Shown here piece after piece: positions 52,006-61,128 of a stretch of 64,000 nt of DNA (the stretch's first letter is position 1; every line of letters starts with the position of its first letter). Made by a program: the position numbers and the translations under genes. The notes below the pieces were generated by a model. The model saw only the letters and a list, made by a program, of their open reading frames with translations, was not told where the DNA came from and did not search any database. The DNA is taken from NCBI RefSeq assembly GCF_008642315.1, contig NZ_CP029192.1, positions 310,001-374,000 of the forward strand, written 5' to 3'. The DNA comes from Streptomyces venezuelae (GTDB lineage Bacteria; Actinomycetota; Actinomycetes; Streptomycetales; Streptomycetaceae).

Positions 52006-52103
52006 GATGACAAGCATGTGTTGGACCGATGGATCACCGGTCGGACATCCTGAAGTCAGCCCGGAAGACAGTCCGGAAACCCTCTCGACCCACGGAGACA
52101 GCC

Positions 52104-52493
52104 ATGCGCGTCATCGCCTTCGACCACCTCGTACTGAACGTCGCCGACATCGAGCGCTCCCTCGCCTTCTACACCGGCCCGCTGGGGCTCGACCCGGTGC
52201 GGGTGGACGAGTGGCGGGCCGGGCAGGTCCCCTTCCCCTCCGTGCGGGTGAGCCCCACCACGATCATCGACCTCATCGAAGGGCCCGACGGCGCACCGGC
52301 GGGCTCCAACGTCGACCACATCTGCCTGGTCGTCGAGCCCCTCGACTGGCAAGAGGTCATCGATTCCGGAGAGTTCACCGTGGTGGACGGGCCCGGCAAG
52401 CGGTTCGGCGCCCGGGGCACCGCGCTCTCCCTCTACGTCAACGACCCGGACGGCAACACGGTGGAGCTGCGGTGGTACCCGCAGGACGCCTGA
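52104..52493 (+). CDS. VOC-family (glyoxalase/dioxygenase-like) protein
   Basis: This 129-residue protein is read from ATG 52104 behind GGAG. It is one VOC module: FDHLVLNVADIERSLAFYTG (metal His), GSNVDHICLVVEPLDW and LYVNDPDGNTVELRWYP (metal Glu). Members are glyoxalase, dioxygenase or resistance proteins; the substrate is unknown. It is divergent from the LysR gene across the palindrome and probably its target. Confidence 0.88.
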   Translation: MRVIAFDHLVLNVADIERSLAFYTGPLGLDPVRVDEWRAGQVPFPSVRVSPTTIIDLIEGPDGAPAGSNVDHICLVVEPLDWQEVIDSGEFTVVDGPGKRFGARGTALSLYVNDPDGNTVELRWYPQDA

Positions 52494-52523
52494 CGGGACT
52501 CGCTCCCGGGCTCCGGCTCGTTC

Positions 52524-53501
52524 TCAGCTGCCGAAGGGGACGTCGTCCGCGGTGGCCATGCGGCGGGTGTCGCCGTGGGCCCGGACGAACTCCTTGATGT
52601 GGGCGAGGGCTTGCTTCGCGTCCGACTCGTCCTTGCCGCAGCCGCCGGTGCCGGAGACGCCGTCGGGGTAGCAGGAGGCCCGGTGGCCGTAGATCAGACC
52701 GTCGGCGTTGCCGCCGGACTCGTCCAGGAGGCGGTTGGTGGCGTCGCCGTCATGGGCCGCCGTCGTCCAGCCGAAGACACGGGCCAGTTCGCCGCGGTCC
52801 CGCGCCTGTGAGCCGAGGCGGACCTGCTTGCTCACGTTCCCGAGGACGGTCGGCAGGTTGAGGTTGAACAGGCCCTTGTCCATGACCCGTTGATTGTGGG
52901 CGATGGCCCCGCCGGACTCGTCGTACTGCCGCCGGACGTCCTCGTGGTCGCCGCTGATGTCCACGCCCTCCAGGTCGGTGAGGTCGCGGCTGACGTCCTT
53001 CCAGCCGGACCCGCCCGCGGTGCCGTAGAAGCCGTACAGGACCCGCACGCCGGCGCTCTCCAACTTGGTACGGGCCAGGTCGCGCAGGGCGGCGACCGAG
53101 CAGTGCCGCCACTTGGTGTCGCCGCTGTCGCAGTAGTCCGGGTTCTTCAGGTCCAGCCAGACGAACCCGATGTTCTTGCCCGCGCGGCGCTGCTCCGCGA
53201 TCCGGTCGAACATGTCCGACATGGTGTCGCCGGAGCTCGTGGGGAGCCCGTCGTGATCCGCCCACCAGCCCTTCTTCCAGGCGGTGGCGTCGATCTCCAC
53301 CGCGTTGGCCCCGTGGTCGAGTGCCTTGTCGACGCCGTCGACGGTCAGCACCCGGTGCGCGATCGCCCAGACCGGCCGCTTGTCCGTCGGGCCGGAGGCG
53401 GCGGCGGCCTGCGGGGCGGCCAGACCCATGACCAAGGCGCCGCTCGCGGCGGCGAACGTCGCCGCCCGGGCGGTCGAGCGGGTACGGGCTCCACGATTCA
53501 C
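52524..53501 (-). CDS. Secreted phospholipase D of the sphingomyelinase-D type
   Basis: The start is set at GTG 53501 behind GGAG (8 nt), giving 325 residues with a signal peptide (AATFAAASGALVMGLAAPQA). The GDPD-like TIM-barrel motifs are WAIAHRVLTVDGV (His49), NAVEIDATAW (Glu69, Asp71), WWADHDGLPTS (His83) and WLDLKNPDYCDSG. This combination matches Corynebacterium PLD and recluse-spider sphingomyelinase-D toxins more closely than the HKD-type Streptomyces PLD. It is probably Mg2+-dependent and cleaves or cyclises phospholipid head groups outside the cell. Confidence 0.88.
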   Translation of the reverse strand: MNRGARTRSTARAATFAAASGALVMGLAAPQAAAASGPTDKRPVWAIAHRVLTVDGVDKALDHGANAVEIDATAWKKGWWADHDGLPTSSGDTMSDMFDRIAEQRRAGKNIGFVWLDLKNPDYCDSGDTKWRHCSVAALRDLARTKLESAGVRVLYGFYGTAGGSGWKDVSRDLTDLEGVDISGDHEDVRRQYDESGGAIAHNQRVMDKGLFNLNLPTVLGNVSKQVRLGSQARDRGELARVFGWTTAAHDGDATNRLLDESGGNADGLIYGHRASCYPDGVSGTGGCGKDESDAKQALAHIKEFVRAHGDTRRMATADDVPFGS

Positions 53502-53675
53502 GGTTGTTTCTCCGTCCGTTCCTGTGCTCCGCTCCACCCGGGCGCCGCACGGGAAGGTGACGGCGCCGCGGGAAAGAGCGTGCCGGACACGTACGTTCGC
53601 ATCCGGCCTCAGCTGCCGCACCTGCCCACACCGTCACATGCGAAACATTTGCGCTGGTCGGAGAGTTGGCGCGGC

Positions 53676-54659
53676 TCAGCGGTGACGCTGGTTGTAGGAG
53701 CGGGTCACCTTGTCGTTCATGGCGCTGCCCCAGGCCCGCACCCGGGCCGCGACGGGGTGGGCCGGCGGCGGGGTGTCCTTGCCCTCGGCCAGCGGTTCGC
53801 GCCTGCCGGTGCCGTCGGGCAACGCCCTGGCGGCCAGCGAACCGACGCGCGTGGTGAGGCCGGGCGCCACGCCGTGGGCGAGGTCCGCGGCCCGTGCCAT
53901 GGGAGTCAGCACGAGCCTGACCCGCCGTCGCAGCACGGCACGGGTGATCCGGGCGGCCGCGCGCTGCGCGTTCATGGAGACGAGCGGCGCACCGGCGAGC
54001 GCGGAGAACCAGGTGTACTCGGCCGTTCGGTCGCCGCCGAACTGCGCGTGCAGGTGGGAGCCCGTCCGCATGAGGCCGGGGTAGACCGCCGTCACGCTCA
54101 CGCCGTCCGCCGCCGCCTCGGCGTGCAGCCCCTCGGCGAGCACGCCCGCCGCCGCCTTGGCGCAGGCGTAGGGCAGCAGGTGCGGCACTCCCAGCAGGCC
54201 GCCCACGGACGAGATGATGCCGAGCCGCCCGCCGTGGGGGCTCTTCCGCAGGTACGGGAGGGCTTCCAGGGCCGTGTGCAGGGTCCCCTCGAACATGGTG
54301 TCCATGGCGCTCCGGAACTCCTCGGCGCCGATCGACTCCACCGGGGCGACCTGGATGACGCCCGCGTCGGCGATGACGACGTCGAGACCGCCGCGCCGCG
54401 CGTACGTGCCGCGCATCAGGGACCGCACCTCGTCCTGGTCCCTGACGTCGCAGACCACGACGTCGACGTCGGCCCGTGGATGACGTCGCAGCAGCTTGCT
54501 CCGGGCCTGTTCCAGTTCCTCGCGGTCGCGGGCCGCGAGGGTGACGGCGCAGCCGCGCGCGGCGAGCTGGTCGGCGATCAGCAGGCCCAGGCCGCGTGAG
54601 CCGCCCGTGACGCACGCCGAGAGTCCGGCCGGCTCCTTATCGTGGAGGAAGGTGGGCAT
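53676..54659 (-). CDS. Short-chain dehydrogenase/reductase (long form)
   Basis: Read from ATG 54659 (MPTFLHDKEPAGL), this is 327 residues. SDR motifs: CVTGGSRGLGLLIADQLAAR, VIADAGVIQ, IISSVGG (catalytic Ser) and YACAKAAAG (Tyr, Lys). A C-terminal extension of about 80 residues (from ARAADLAHGVAPGLTTRVGS) is unusual and may be membrane-associated. It starts 4 bp after the stop of the flavodoxin-like gene, so both are one operon. Substrate unknown. Confidence 0.87.
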   Translation of the reverse strand: MPTFLHDKEPAGLSACVTGGSRGLGLLIADQLAARGCAVTLAARDREELEQARSKLLRRHPRADVDVVVCDVRDQDEVRSLMRGTYARRGGLDVVIADAGVIQVAPVESIGAEEFRSAMDTMFEGTLHTALEALPYLRKSPHGGRLGIISSVGGLLGVPHLLPYACAKAAAGVLAEGLHAEAAADGVSVTAVYPGLMRTGSHLHAQFGGDRTAEYTWFSALAGAPLVSMNAQRAAARITRAVLRRRVRLVLTPMARAADLAHGVAPGLTTRVGSLAARALPDGTGRREPLAEGKDTPPPAHPVAARVRAWGSAMNDKVTRSYNQRHR

Positions 54660-54663
54660 GGCG

Positions 54664-55263
54664 TCAGCCGGCCGGGTACGGGCTGTCGTTGAGCAGCTTG
54701 GCGAGGTGCACCGCGTTGACGGCGAGGCTGTGCGTGGTGTCCGCGACTTCCTCGGGGGTCTCGTCCAGATCCTTGTAGTCGGTGCCGTGCTGTGCTTCCC
54801 CGACCCAGTAGGTGACGGCATTGGGCGCCAGGGAGAACCCGATGTCGTTCAGTCCTTGGAACACGTCGGCGCTGACCTTGTGGGCCCCGTCCTCGTTGCC
54901 GACGACGGCGACGGCGGCGACCTTGCCGAAGACGAGCGGGCGGCCCTGGTCGTCGGTTTCCGACGACTCCATGTTGAGCCGTTCGAGGACGAGCTGACAG
55001 ACGCTGGAGGGGTGCCCCAGCCAGATGGGGGTGGCGATCAGGAGGATGTCGGCCTGGAGGACCTTCTCCCGCAGGGCGGGCCAGTCGTCGCCGTCCCCCA
55101 GGTCGATGCCCATCCCGGTGAGCACGTTGTGGTCGGCCACGCGGACCGTCTCCGTCGTGACGTCGAGCTTTTCGAGCTCGCGCATCACCTGGTCCGAGAG
55201 CAGCTGGCTGCTGGAGGGCGTGGGGGACGAGTTCAGGGTGCAGACCAACGACAGGGCGCGCAT
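54664..55263 (-). CDS. NAD(P)H-dependent flavodoxin-like oxidoreductase
   Basis: Read from ATG 55263 (MRALSLVCTLNSSPTPSSSQ), this is 199 residues. The FMN-phosphate loop TLNSSPTPSSSQ near the start, then LLIATPIWLGHPSSVCQLVL and VFGKVAAVAVVGNEDGAHKV match NADPH-dependent FMN reductases/flavodoxin-fold quinone reductases. First gene of a two-gene unit with the SDR. Confidence 0.88.
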   Translation of the reverse strand: MRALSLVCTLNSSPTPSSSQLLSDQVMRELEKLDVTTETVRVADHNVLTGMGIDLGDGDDWPALREKVLQADILLIATPIWLGHPSSVCQLVLERLNMESSETDDQGRPLVFGKVAAVAVVGNEDGAHKVSADVFQGLNDIGFSLAPNAVTYWVGEAQHGTDYKDLDETPEEVADTTHSLAVNAVHLAKLLNDSPYPAG

Positions 55264-55483
55264 CACGATTCTTTCTACGAGGAGGCGGACCACGAGGTGG
55301 TGGCCGCCACGTGGTGGACATCGAGTACGTGTTCTCTCCCAGGCTGCGCACACTGTCGCGCGTACCGCCATGGGACCGACTCGGGGCGGCGGTGTCCCCG
55401 GGTACCCAGGGCCCCTCCGCGTCACACACCCGGCACGCCCGGCCGAACCGTTTTCCGTGTCGATGGCGGGGCAGTCGGACCCC

Positions 55484-55741
55484 ATGAATCACGATGGGGT
55501 AGTTCAAGCCGCTTCTGATGGAAATCCAGCCGTCGTCCCGCTGCTGTGCCTCTTCCTGATCATGGGATTGGTGCAGGTGGTACGCCCGCAACTCTTGTGG
55601 AAGGTCAACAGGAACCTCCAGCGGGGCTGGGTGAAGGATCCCGACGCGACGGAACCCACCGCCAAGGGGTACGCGATGGAACGGGCGATCGGGGTGATCT
55701 TCCTGGCAGGCGTCGTGTGGATGCTGGTCGCGCAGGTCTGA
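55484..55741 (+). CDS. Small membrane protein (DUF6199-like)
   Basis: This 85-residue protein is read from ATG 55484. Two hydrophobic stretches (PAVVPLLCLFLIMGLVQVVR and IGVIFLAGVVWMLVAQV) flank a polar middle (LLWKVNRNLQRGWVKDPDAT). The pattern resembles DUF6199-type small membrane proteins. Function unknown. Confidence 0.7.
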   Translation: MNHDGVVQAASDGNPAVVPLLCLFLIMGLVQVVRPQLLWKVNRNLQRGWVKDPDATEPTAKGYAMERAIGVIFLAGVVWMLVAQV

Positions 55742-55829
55742 CCCGGCACAGCGCGACGCGGGGCCCGACCGTGGGGATGATGAAGCCGAAGGGACACACC
55801 AGCCCGGTCGACCTCAGAACGGTACAAAG

Positions 55830-56618
55830 ATGAACAGCTATGAGACACCTGCCGAGGAGCGTGTCGCCAGCGGCTCGGTGGCCGGCGCGCCCTGCTGGGT
55901 GAGCCTGACCACCCGCGATCTGCTCGCCGCGCAGGAGTTCTACCACGCCGTGCTGGGGTGGGACTGGCGCATCGGCAAGCTGGGCGATCAGTACAGGTTC
56001 GCGAGCGTGGACGGGCTTCCGGTGGCGGGCGTCTCCGTCGTGGAGGCCATGGGTCTCGCGCCGGTGGCGTGGACCCCCTTCTTCGCCACGGCCGACGCGA
56101 ACGAGACCGTCGCCCGCAGCCAGGAGCGGGGCGGGACGACCGCCGTGGGCCCCATCTCCTTCCCGCCCGGACGGGCCGCGCTCCTTGCCGACCGTGACGG
56201 CGCCGCCTTCGGCGTCTGGGAGGGCCAGCTCGTGAACAACTGGGAGCAGTGGCGCCGTGCGGCCCCGGTCTTCGTGGAGCTCTACACCCGCAACGCCTTC
56301 GACGCGGCCATCTTCTACGCGGAAGTGCTCGACTGGGCGTCCGAGGCGGGCTGCTGCGAGGTCCACTACGAGGACGAGAAGGTCGTGCTGCGCAACCAGG
56401 GCGACGTGGTGGCCCGCATCCACTCGGGCGCGGTGGAGTCCGCCCCCGACCCCGCGATCCGGCCGCACTGGCAGGTCCACTTCACGGTCGCCGACGTGGC
56501 GGCGTGCGCCGAGGCGGCGCAGGCGCACGGCGGGACGGTCCTTCAGGGCGGGCCCGGGTCGACGGAGACCGTCCTCAGTGATCCCGACGGGGCGCGCTTC
56601 GTCGTAGCCGAGGCGTAG
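55830..56618 (+). CDS. Two-domain VOC-family protein
   Basis: This 262-residue protein has two VOC modules: APCWVSLTTRDLLAAQEFYH ... PFFATADANETVAR, and VFVELYTRNAFDAAIFYAEV ... HFTVADVAACAEAAQAHGG. The order is of the hydroxylase (27 kDa antigen CFP30B-like) type. The last 76 bp overlap the convergent AraC gene. Confidence 0.88.
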   Translation: MNSYETPAEERVASGSVAGAPCWVSLTTRDLLAAQEFYHAVLGWDWRIGKLGDQYRFASVDGLPVAGVSVVEAMGLAPVAWTPFFATADANETVARSQERGGTTAVGPISFPPGRAALLADRDGAAFGVWEGQLVNNWEQWRRAAPVFVELYTRNAFDAAIFYAEVLDWASEAGCCEVHYEDEKVVLRNQGDVVARIHSGAVESAPDPAIRPHWQVHFTVADVAACAEAAQAHGGTVLQGGPGSTETVLSDPDGARFVVAEA

Positions 56619-57394
56619 CGGCCGGGCGGCACGCCCACGACACGTTTGAAGTGCCGGTTCAGGTGGGCCTGGTCGTAGAAGCCGACCTCCGTCGCCACCG
56701 CCGCGGGCGGCCTGCCGTCGAGGAGGAGCCGCCGTGCACGCTCGACCCTGCGCGCCATCAGGTACTGGTGCGGGGCGATGCCGAAGGCCGCGCTGAACGC
56801 GCGCACCAGGTGGGTGGGGTGCGCCCGCACTTCCTCCGCGGCCTCCCCCAGCGTCACGCCGTCCAGTACGCGCGCGTCGAGCAGCTCCCGCAGGTTGTGC
56901 GCCACTCCCCGGCCCGGCTCCGGGACGGGGAGCCGGGCACGGGGCCGCAGGTGCCCGCGGAGCCGCTCGCCGACGAGGGCCAGCCTGCTCTCCGCCTCCA
57001 GCTCGTCGCCGGGCCGGCCCAGAGCGCCGTGCAGCTGGCCGATACGGCGGCGCAGCAGCGGATCGGTGATGTCCGGGTCGTCCACCGCGGGGCCGATGAG
57101 GCTCGCGTCGAGAACGGGCGCGTCCAGGTACACCACGCGTTTGCGGAAGCCGTGCGCCGTGGCGGGGGAACCGTTGTGGGGCACCTGCGGCGGCAGCAGG
57201 GACACGGTGTCGCCCGGGGTGCCGCGCTCGCGTCGGTTCAGGTCGTAGCGGACCGCGCCGTCGTCGACGATGAGCAGCGTCCATACGTCGTGCACGTGCA
57301 TCGGGTACGCGTGCTCGGTGAAGTGGGCGTGGAAGACCTCCACGACGCCCGGGACCCGCGGGCGCCACGCTGTGACCTGCTGCGACGACGGCAC
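56543..57394 (-). CDS. AraC-family regulator with cupin N-terminus
   Basis: Read from GTG 57394, this is 283 residues. The N-terminal cupin holds VFHAHFTEHAYPMHVHDVWT; the C-terminal double HTH includes VTLGEAAEEVRAHPTHLVRA and AVATEVGFYDQAHLNRHFKR with the family signature. It diverges from the DUF2000 gene with 50 bp between starts and probably regulates it. Its last 76 bp overlap the VOC gene. Confidence 0.87.
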   Translation of the reverse strand: MPSSQQVTAWRPRVPGVVEVFHAHFTEHAYPMHVHDVWTLLIVDDGAVRYDLNRRERGTPGDTVSLLPPQVPHNGSPATAHGFRKRVVYLDAPVLDASLIGPAVDDPDITDPLLRRRIGQLHGALGRPGDELEAESRLALVGERLRGHLRPRARLPVPEPGRGVAHNLRELLDARVLDGVTLGEAAEEVRAHPTHLVRAFSAAFGIAPHQYLMARRVERARRLLLDGRPPAAVATEVGFYDQAHLNRHFKRVVGVPPGRYASATTKRAPSGSLRTVSVDPGPP

Positions 57395-57444
57395 GCTAAT
57401 AACGTACAAGACGCGCGCGCGGTGCTGTCGGCAGCCTGGTCCGC

Positions 57445-57888
57445 ATGACGACGAACACCGACACACAGAACGCACCCGTCCGTTTCGACACCAAGATCGC
57501 CGTGGTGCTGCGCGACGACCTGGAGACCTGGCAGCGGCTGAACGTCACCGCGTTCCTGGTCAGCGGCCTGGGCACCCGGAACCCGGAGGTGGTCGGCGAG
57601 CCGTACGCGGACGCCGACGGCACCCCGTACCTGCCGATGTTCCGCCAGCCGGTCATGGTCTTCGAAGGAACGAAGGAGGTGGTGACGGCGGCGCACCGCC
57701 GTGCGCTGAGCCGTGATCTGCCCCGGTCGGTCTTCACCTCCGACCTCTTCGCCACCGGCAACGACCGGGACAACCGCGCCGCGGTGCGGGCCGTGCCCGC
57801 GGATCAGCTGGATGTGGTGGGCATGGCGGTGTACGGCCCCCGCAACGCGGTCGACAAGGTGCTGAAGGGCGCCCGTATGCACGGCTGA
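57445..57888 (+). CDS. DUF2000-family protein
   Basis: This 147-residue protein reads RFDTKIAVVLRDDLETWQRL, NVTAFLVSGLGTRNPEVVGE and VVGMAVYGPRNAVDKVLKGA, matching DUF2000, a family often beside AraC regulators and thought to bind a small ligand. Cytoplasmic. The AraC gene is immediately divergent. Confidence 0.88.
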   Translation: MTTNTDTQNAPVRFDTKIAVVLRDDLETWQRLNVTAFLVSGLGTRNPEVVGEPYADADGTPYLPMFRQPVMVFEGTKEVVTAAHRRALSRDLPRSVFTSDLFATGNDRDNRAAVRAVPADQLDVVGMAVYGPRNAVDKVLKGARMHG

Positions 57889-57897
57889 GACCGCGCG

Positions 57898-59238
57898 CTA
57901 CTCCTGCTTCCTCGATCGGCGGCGCAGGGTGACACAGGTGGCGAGTACGCAGCCGACGGCGAACACGATCAGCCCCCGAAGCCACACCTCCGCCTCGACC
58001 TGTGTCGCGAGGACCACGCAGGACAGGGCGCCGAGCACGGGCACGACGGCGGGGGCCCGGAAGTGGTCGCGGCCGGTCTCCCCGTGGCCGGGGTGCGTGC
58101 GCCGCAGGACGAGCGCGGCCGTGTTCACGATGAAGAAGACGACCAAGAGCAGGAGCACCAGCGTGGAGGCGAGCGTGGCGACGCTGCCCGTCAGGGCGAG
58201 GAGCAGGGAGAGCGCGGTCGTCGCGGCGATCGCGGCCCACGGGGTGCGGCGTCCGGGCAGCACGCGGGTCAGGGCGCGGGGCAGCAGACCGTCGCGTGCC
58301 ATGCCGAAGGTGAGGCGTGAGGTCATGATGCCCGTGAGCAGCGCGCCGTTGGCCACGGCGACCAGGGCCACGACGCTGAACACGCGTGGCGGTACGCCGC
58401 CGGCCTCCTTGACGACTTCGAGCAGCGGGCCGCTGCTGTCCACCAGGGTCTGCGTGGGCACGGCCGCCGCGGCGACGCAGCCGACCAGGACGTACACCAG
58501 TCCGGCGGTGATCAGGGCGCCGAACAGGGCGCGGGGGTAGGAGCGGCGCGGGTCGCGGGTCTCCTCCGCCACGTTGACGGACGTCTCGAAGCCGACGAAG
58601 GAGTAGTAGGCGAGGACGGCGCCGCTCAGCACGGCCGCGGTGGGGCCGCTGCCTTCCGTACCGACGTCGGCGAGGCGGCCGATGTCACCGTCGCCGCGGG
58701 CCAGGACCCATGCGCCGAGCCCGATGACGAGGACGAGTCCGCCGACCTCGATGACGGTGGCGACGGCGTTGGCCCGGGTGGATTCGCTGATGCCGCGCAG
58801 ATTGAGGAGCGCGAGGGCGCCCAGGAACACGACCGCGACCAGGGCGACGGGCAGGGAGACGAATTCGGCCAGATAGTCTCCCGCGAACCCGCGCGCCAGC
58901 GCCCCCACCGAGACGACGCCGGCCGCGAGCATGCAGAAGCCGGCGAGGAACCCCACGAAGGGCCCGTACGCGAGCGTGGCGTAGTGGGAGGCGCCTCCGG
59001 CGCGCGGGAAGCGGGTGGCCAGCTCCGCGTAGGACGCGGCGGTCAGCAGGGCGAGCCCCAGAGCCACGGCGAGCGGCAGCCACACCGCGGGGCCGGACTC
59101 CGCGGCGACCTGCCCCACCAGCACGTAGACCCCGGCGCCCAGGACGTCGCCGAGGATGAAGAAGTAAAGGAGCGTGGTGGTGAGGGTCCGCCGGAGCGGG
59201 GTGCCGGGCTCCGTCGACGTGTCTGCCATGTCGTTCAT
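57898..59238 (-). CDS. APC-superfamily amino-acid permease
   Basis: Read from ATG 59238, this is 446 residues with about 12 transmembrane helices. APC motifs are FFILGDVLGAGVYVLVGQVA (helix 1, GxG), AASYAELATRFPRAGGASHY and AYYSFVGFETSVNVAEETRD. It probably imports an amino acid or polyamine; the substrate is unknown. It converges on the DUF2000 gene with 9 bp between stops. Confidence 0.9.
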   Translation of the reverse strand: MNDMADTSTEPGTPLRRTLTTTLLYFFILGDVLGAGVYVLVGQVAAESGPAVWLPLAVALGLALLTAASYAELATRFPRAGGASHYATLAYGPFVGFLAGFCMLAAGVVSVGALARGFAGDYLAEFVSLPVALVAVVFLGALALLNLRGISESTRANAVATVIEVGGLVLVIGLGAWVLARGDGDIGRLADVGTEGSGPTAAVLSGAVLAYYSFVGFETSVNVAEETRDPRRSYPRALFGALITAGLVYVLVGCVAAAAVPTQTLVDSSGPLLEVVKEAGGVPPRVFSVVALVAVANGALLTGIMTSRLTFGMARDGLLPRALTRVLPGRRTPWAAIAATTALSLLLALTGSVATLASTLVLLLLVVFFIVNTAALVLRRTHPGHGETGRDHFRAPAVVPVLGALSCVVLATQVEAEVWLRGLIVFAVGCVLATCVTLRRRSRKQE

Positions 59239-59412
59239 GGCGCAACGTGTGCCCCCTGAACAGCCGAAACACCCACGGTGCCACCGTTTGGCCCCGCTCC
59301 GGCGTGCACCGCGGTCGACGGGCGGGGCGCGGGCACGGCAAAATCCGGTCGTGTCGGGGATGATGCTCCGGATTTTTCTGGGTAGACGGGCGTTGTGAAA
59401 CAGGAGTGTTTG

Positions 59413-59880
59413 GTGGGCAAGGCGGACCGCGGCCGGACGGCGGGTATGAGCGACCAGCGATCGTCGGTGGGCGAGTTCCTGTCGGTGTCCGCGGCCTTCG
59501 AGGAGAGCGGGGAGATCGGCGCCGCCCGTGATCTGGCCCGCAGGTTTCTGACGGACGTGCAGGCCGTGCACGGGCTGCCGGTCTCGGTCGGGGCGATGGG
59601 CACGGTGCAGTTGGTGGTCAGCGAGATGGTGACCAACGCCCGCAAGTACGCGCCCGGACCTTCGCTGCTGACCCTGGACGTGCGGTCCGGCGCCGTCGAG
59701 ATCAGCGTGTGGGACAGCAGCACCGCGCTGCCTGCGATCCTGCCGCCGGACCCGAGCCGCATCGGGCAGCACGGTCTGGAGATCGTCATGGCACTGAGCC
59801 GGAGCTTCACGGTGCACCGCGAACCGGTGGGCAAGCGGATCACCGCGGTGATCGAGCTGGCGGAGAACTCCCCGCTCTGA
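59413..59880 (+). CDS. RsbW-like anti-sigma/ATP-binding regulator
   Basis: Read from GTG 59413 behind CAGGAG (6-nt spacer), this is 155 residues; a GTG at 59395 is an alternative. The HATPase_c_2 boxes are VQLVVSEMVTNARKYAPGPS (N box), ISVWDSSTALPAILPPDPSR and GQHGLEIVMALSRSF (G1-like). Such stand-alone kinase domains phosphorylate anti-anti-sigma factors or act on sigma factors. A PP2C phosphatase gene converges just downstream, fitting partner switching. Confidence 0.87.
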   Translation: MGKADRGRTAGMSDQRSSVGEFLSVSAAFEESGEIGAARDLARRFLTDVQAVHGLPVSVGAMGTVQLVVSEMVTNARKYAPGPSLLTLDVRSGAVEISVWDSSTALPAILPPDPSRIGQHGLEIVMALSRSFTVHREPVGKRITAVIELAENSPL

Positions 59881-59928
59881 TGCCCCGGGCCGGGCACGCG
59901 GCTGCGCCCGGGGGACCGGGTCCTCCGA

Positions 59929-61128
59929 CTACTCCCGGCCGGGTGTGCCGCCACTCCCCCAGTCCAGCCGCAGCACCGCGAGGTCGTCGGAGTGCCGTCC
60001 GGCGTTCAGTGCGTGCGTCTCCTCGATGAGGCGGTCGACGTGCTCGGCCGGGTCCGCCGTCGGCAGGCCCCCGATGAGTTCGAGCAGCCCGTCCACGCCG
60101 AGCCGTTCGCCCGTGGCCCCGTTGTGTCCCTCGGTGAGTCCGTCGGTGTAGAGGGTCAGGGCGCCGGACGCCGGGAGCGGGACGACGGTGGAGGGCCACC
60201 TGCGCAGTCCTGGGACGACGCCGAGGGCGATGCCGTGCGCGGCCGCCAGTTCCTGGGTGCCCGTCCCGGTGGTGAGCAGGGGTTCGTGGTGCCCCGCCAG
60301 GTGGAGCGTGGCCGTGGCGGTGCTCTGGTCGAGGGTCAGGAGCGTGCACGTCGCGAACAGGTGCTGGCTGCCGCGCTCGGCGATCAGGATGCGCTCCATC
60401 AGGTGCAGCAGGTCGTTGCCGCGATGCCCGCCGAGCACGAGCGACCGCCAGGCGATGCGCAGGAAGACACCCAGTGCGGCGGCGTCGGGGCCGTGCCCGC
60501 TGACGTCGCCCACGACGGCGTGCAGCAGCCCGTCGTCGCCCTCCACGACGTCGAGGAAGTCACCGCCGAGCAGCGCCCAAGCGGCACCGGGCAGATAGCG
60601 CGTGGTGACCCTGACCGTCGAGGTGTCGAGGATGGGCTGGGGCAGCAGGCCGCGCTCCAGGCGTGCGTTCTCCTCCGCCCGCAGCCGGGCGGCCTGGGCC
60701 TCGGCGTTCGTACGTTCGGTCTTGCTGCGGTAGACCGCGTAGCGCACGGTCCGGTGCAGCAGGTCCCCGTCGACCTTGCCCTTGACCAGGTAGTCCTGGG
60801 CTCCGGCGGCCATCGCGTTCGCGCCCGCCTGGGCCTCGGAGAGCCCGGTCAGGACGATCACCGCGGTGTGCGGTGCCAGGTGCCGGACCGCCGTGACGGC
60901 GTCGATGCCGGAGACGTCGGGCAGGTGCAGGTCGAGCAGGACACAGTCGATGGGGCTGCCGGACAGTTCGGCGCGCGCCTCGGCCAGTGTCGTACGCGTG
61001 GTCAGCTCGAACCGCAGTCCCGTGTCGTGGAGGAGCTCCTCGACGAGCAGGGCGTCGCCCTGGTCGTCCTCGATCAGCAGGACGCGGTACATCTGCTCGT
61101 CAGGGACGGCTGAGACGATTGAGGTCAT
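59929..61128 (-). CDS. Response-regulator-PP2C (SpoIIE/RsbP-type) phosphatase
   Basis: This 399-residue protein starts at ATG 61128, overlapping the kinase stop (ATGA). It has a receiver domain (Asp21/Asp22, phospho-Asp66 in CVLLDLHLPDVSGI, Lys in DYLVKGKVDG) and a C-terminal PP2C/SpoIIE domain (ALLGGDFLDVVEGDDG, VVGDVSGHGPDAAALG, LTLYTDGLTEGHNG, DDLAVLRLDWG). Phosphorylation by the coupled kinase would switch phosphatase output, most likely towards an anti-anti-sigma factor. Confidence 0.92.
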   Translation of the reverse strand: MTSIVSAVPDEQMYRVLLIEDDQGDALLVEELLHDTGLRFELTTRTTLAEARAELSGSPIDCVLLDLHLPDVSGIDAVTAVRHLAPHTAVIVLTGLSEAQAGANAMAAGAQDYLVKGKVDGDLLHRTVRYAVYRSKTERTNAEAQAARLRAEENARLERGLLPQPILDTSTVRVTTRYLPGAAWALLGGDFLDVVEGDDGLLHAVVGDVSGHGPDAAALGVFLRIAWRSLVLGGHRGNDLLHLMERILIAERGSQHLFATCTLLTLDQSTATATLHLAGHHEPLLTTGTGTQELAAAHGIALGVVPGLRRWPSTVVPLPASGALTLYTDGLTEGHNGATGERLGVDGLLELIGGLPTADPAEHVDRLIEETHALNAGRHSDDLAVLRLDWGSGGTPGRE

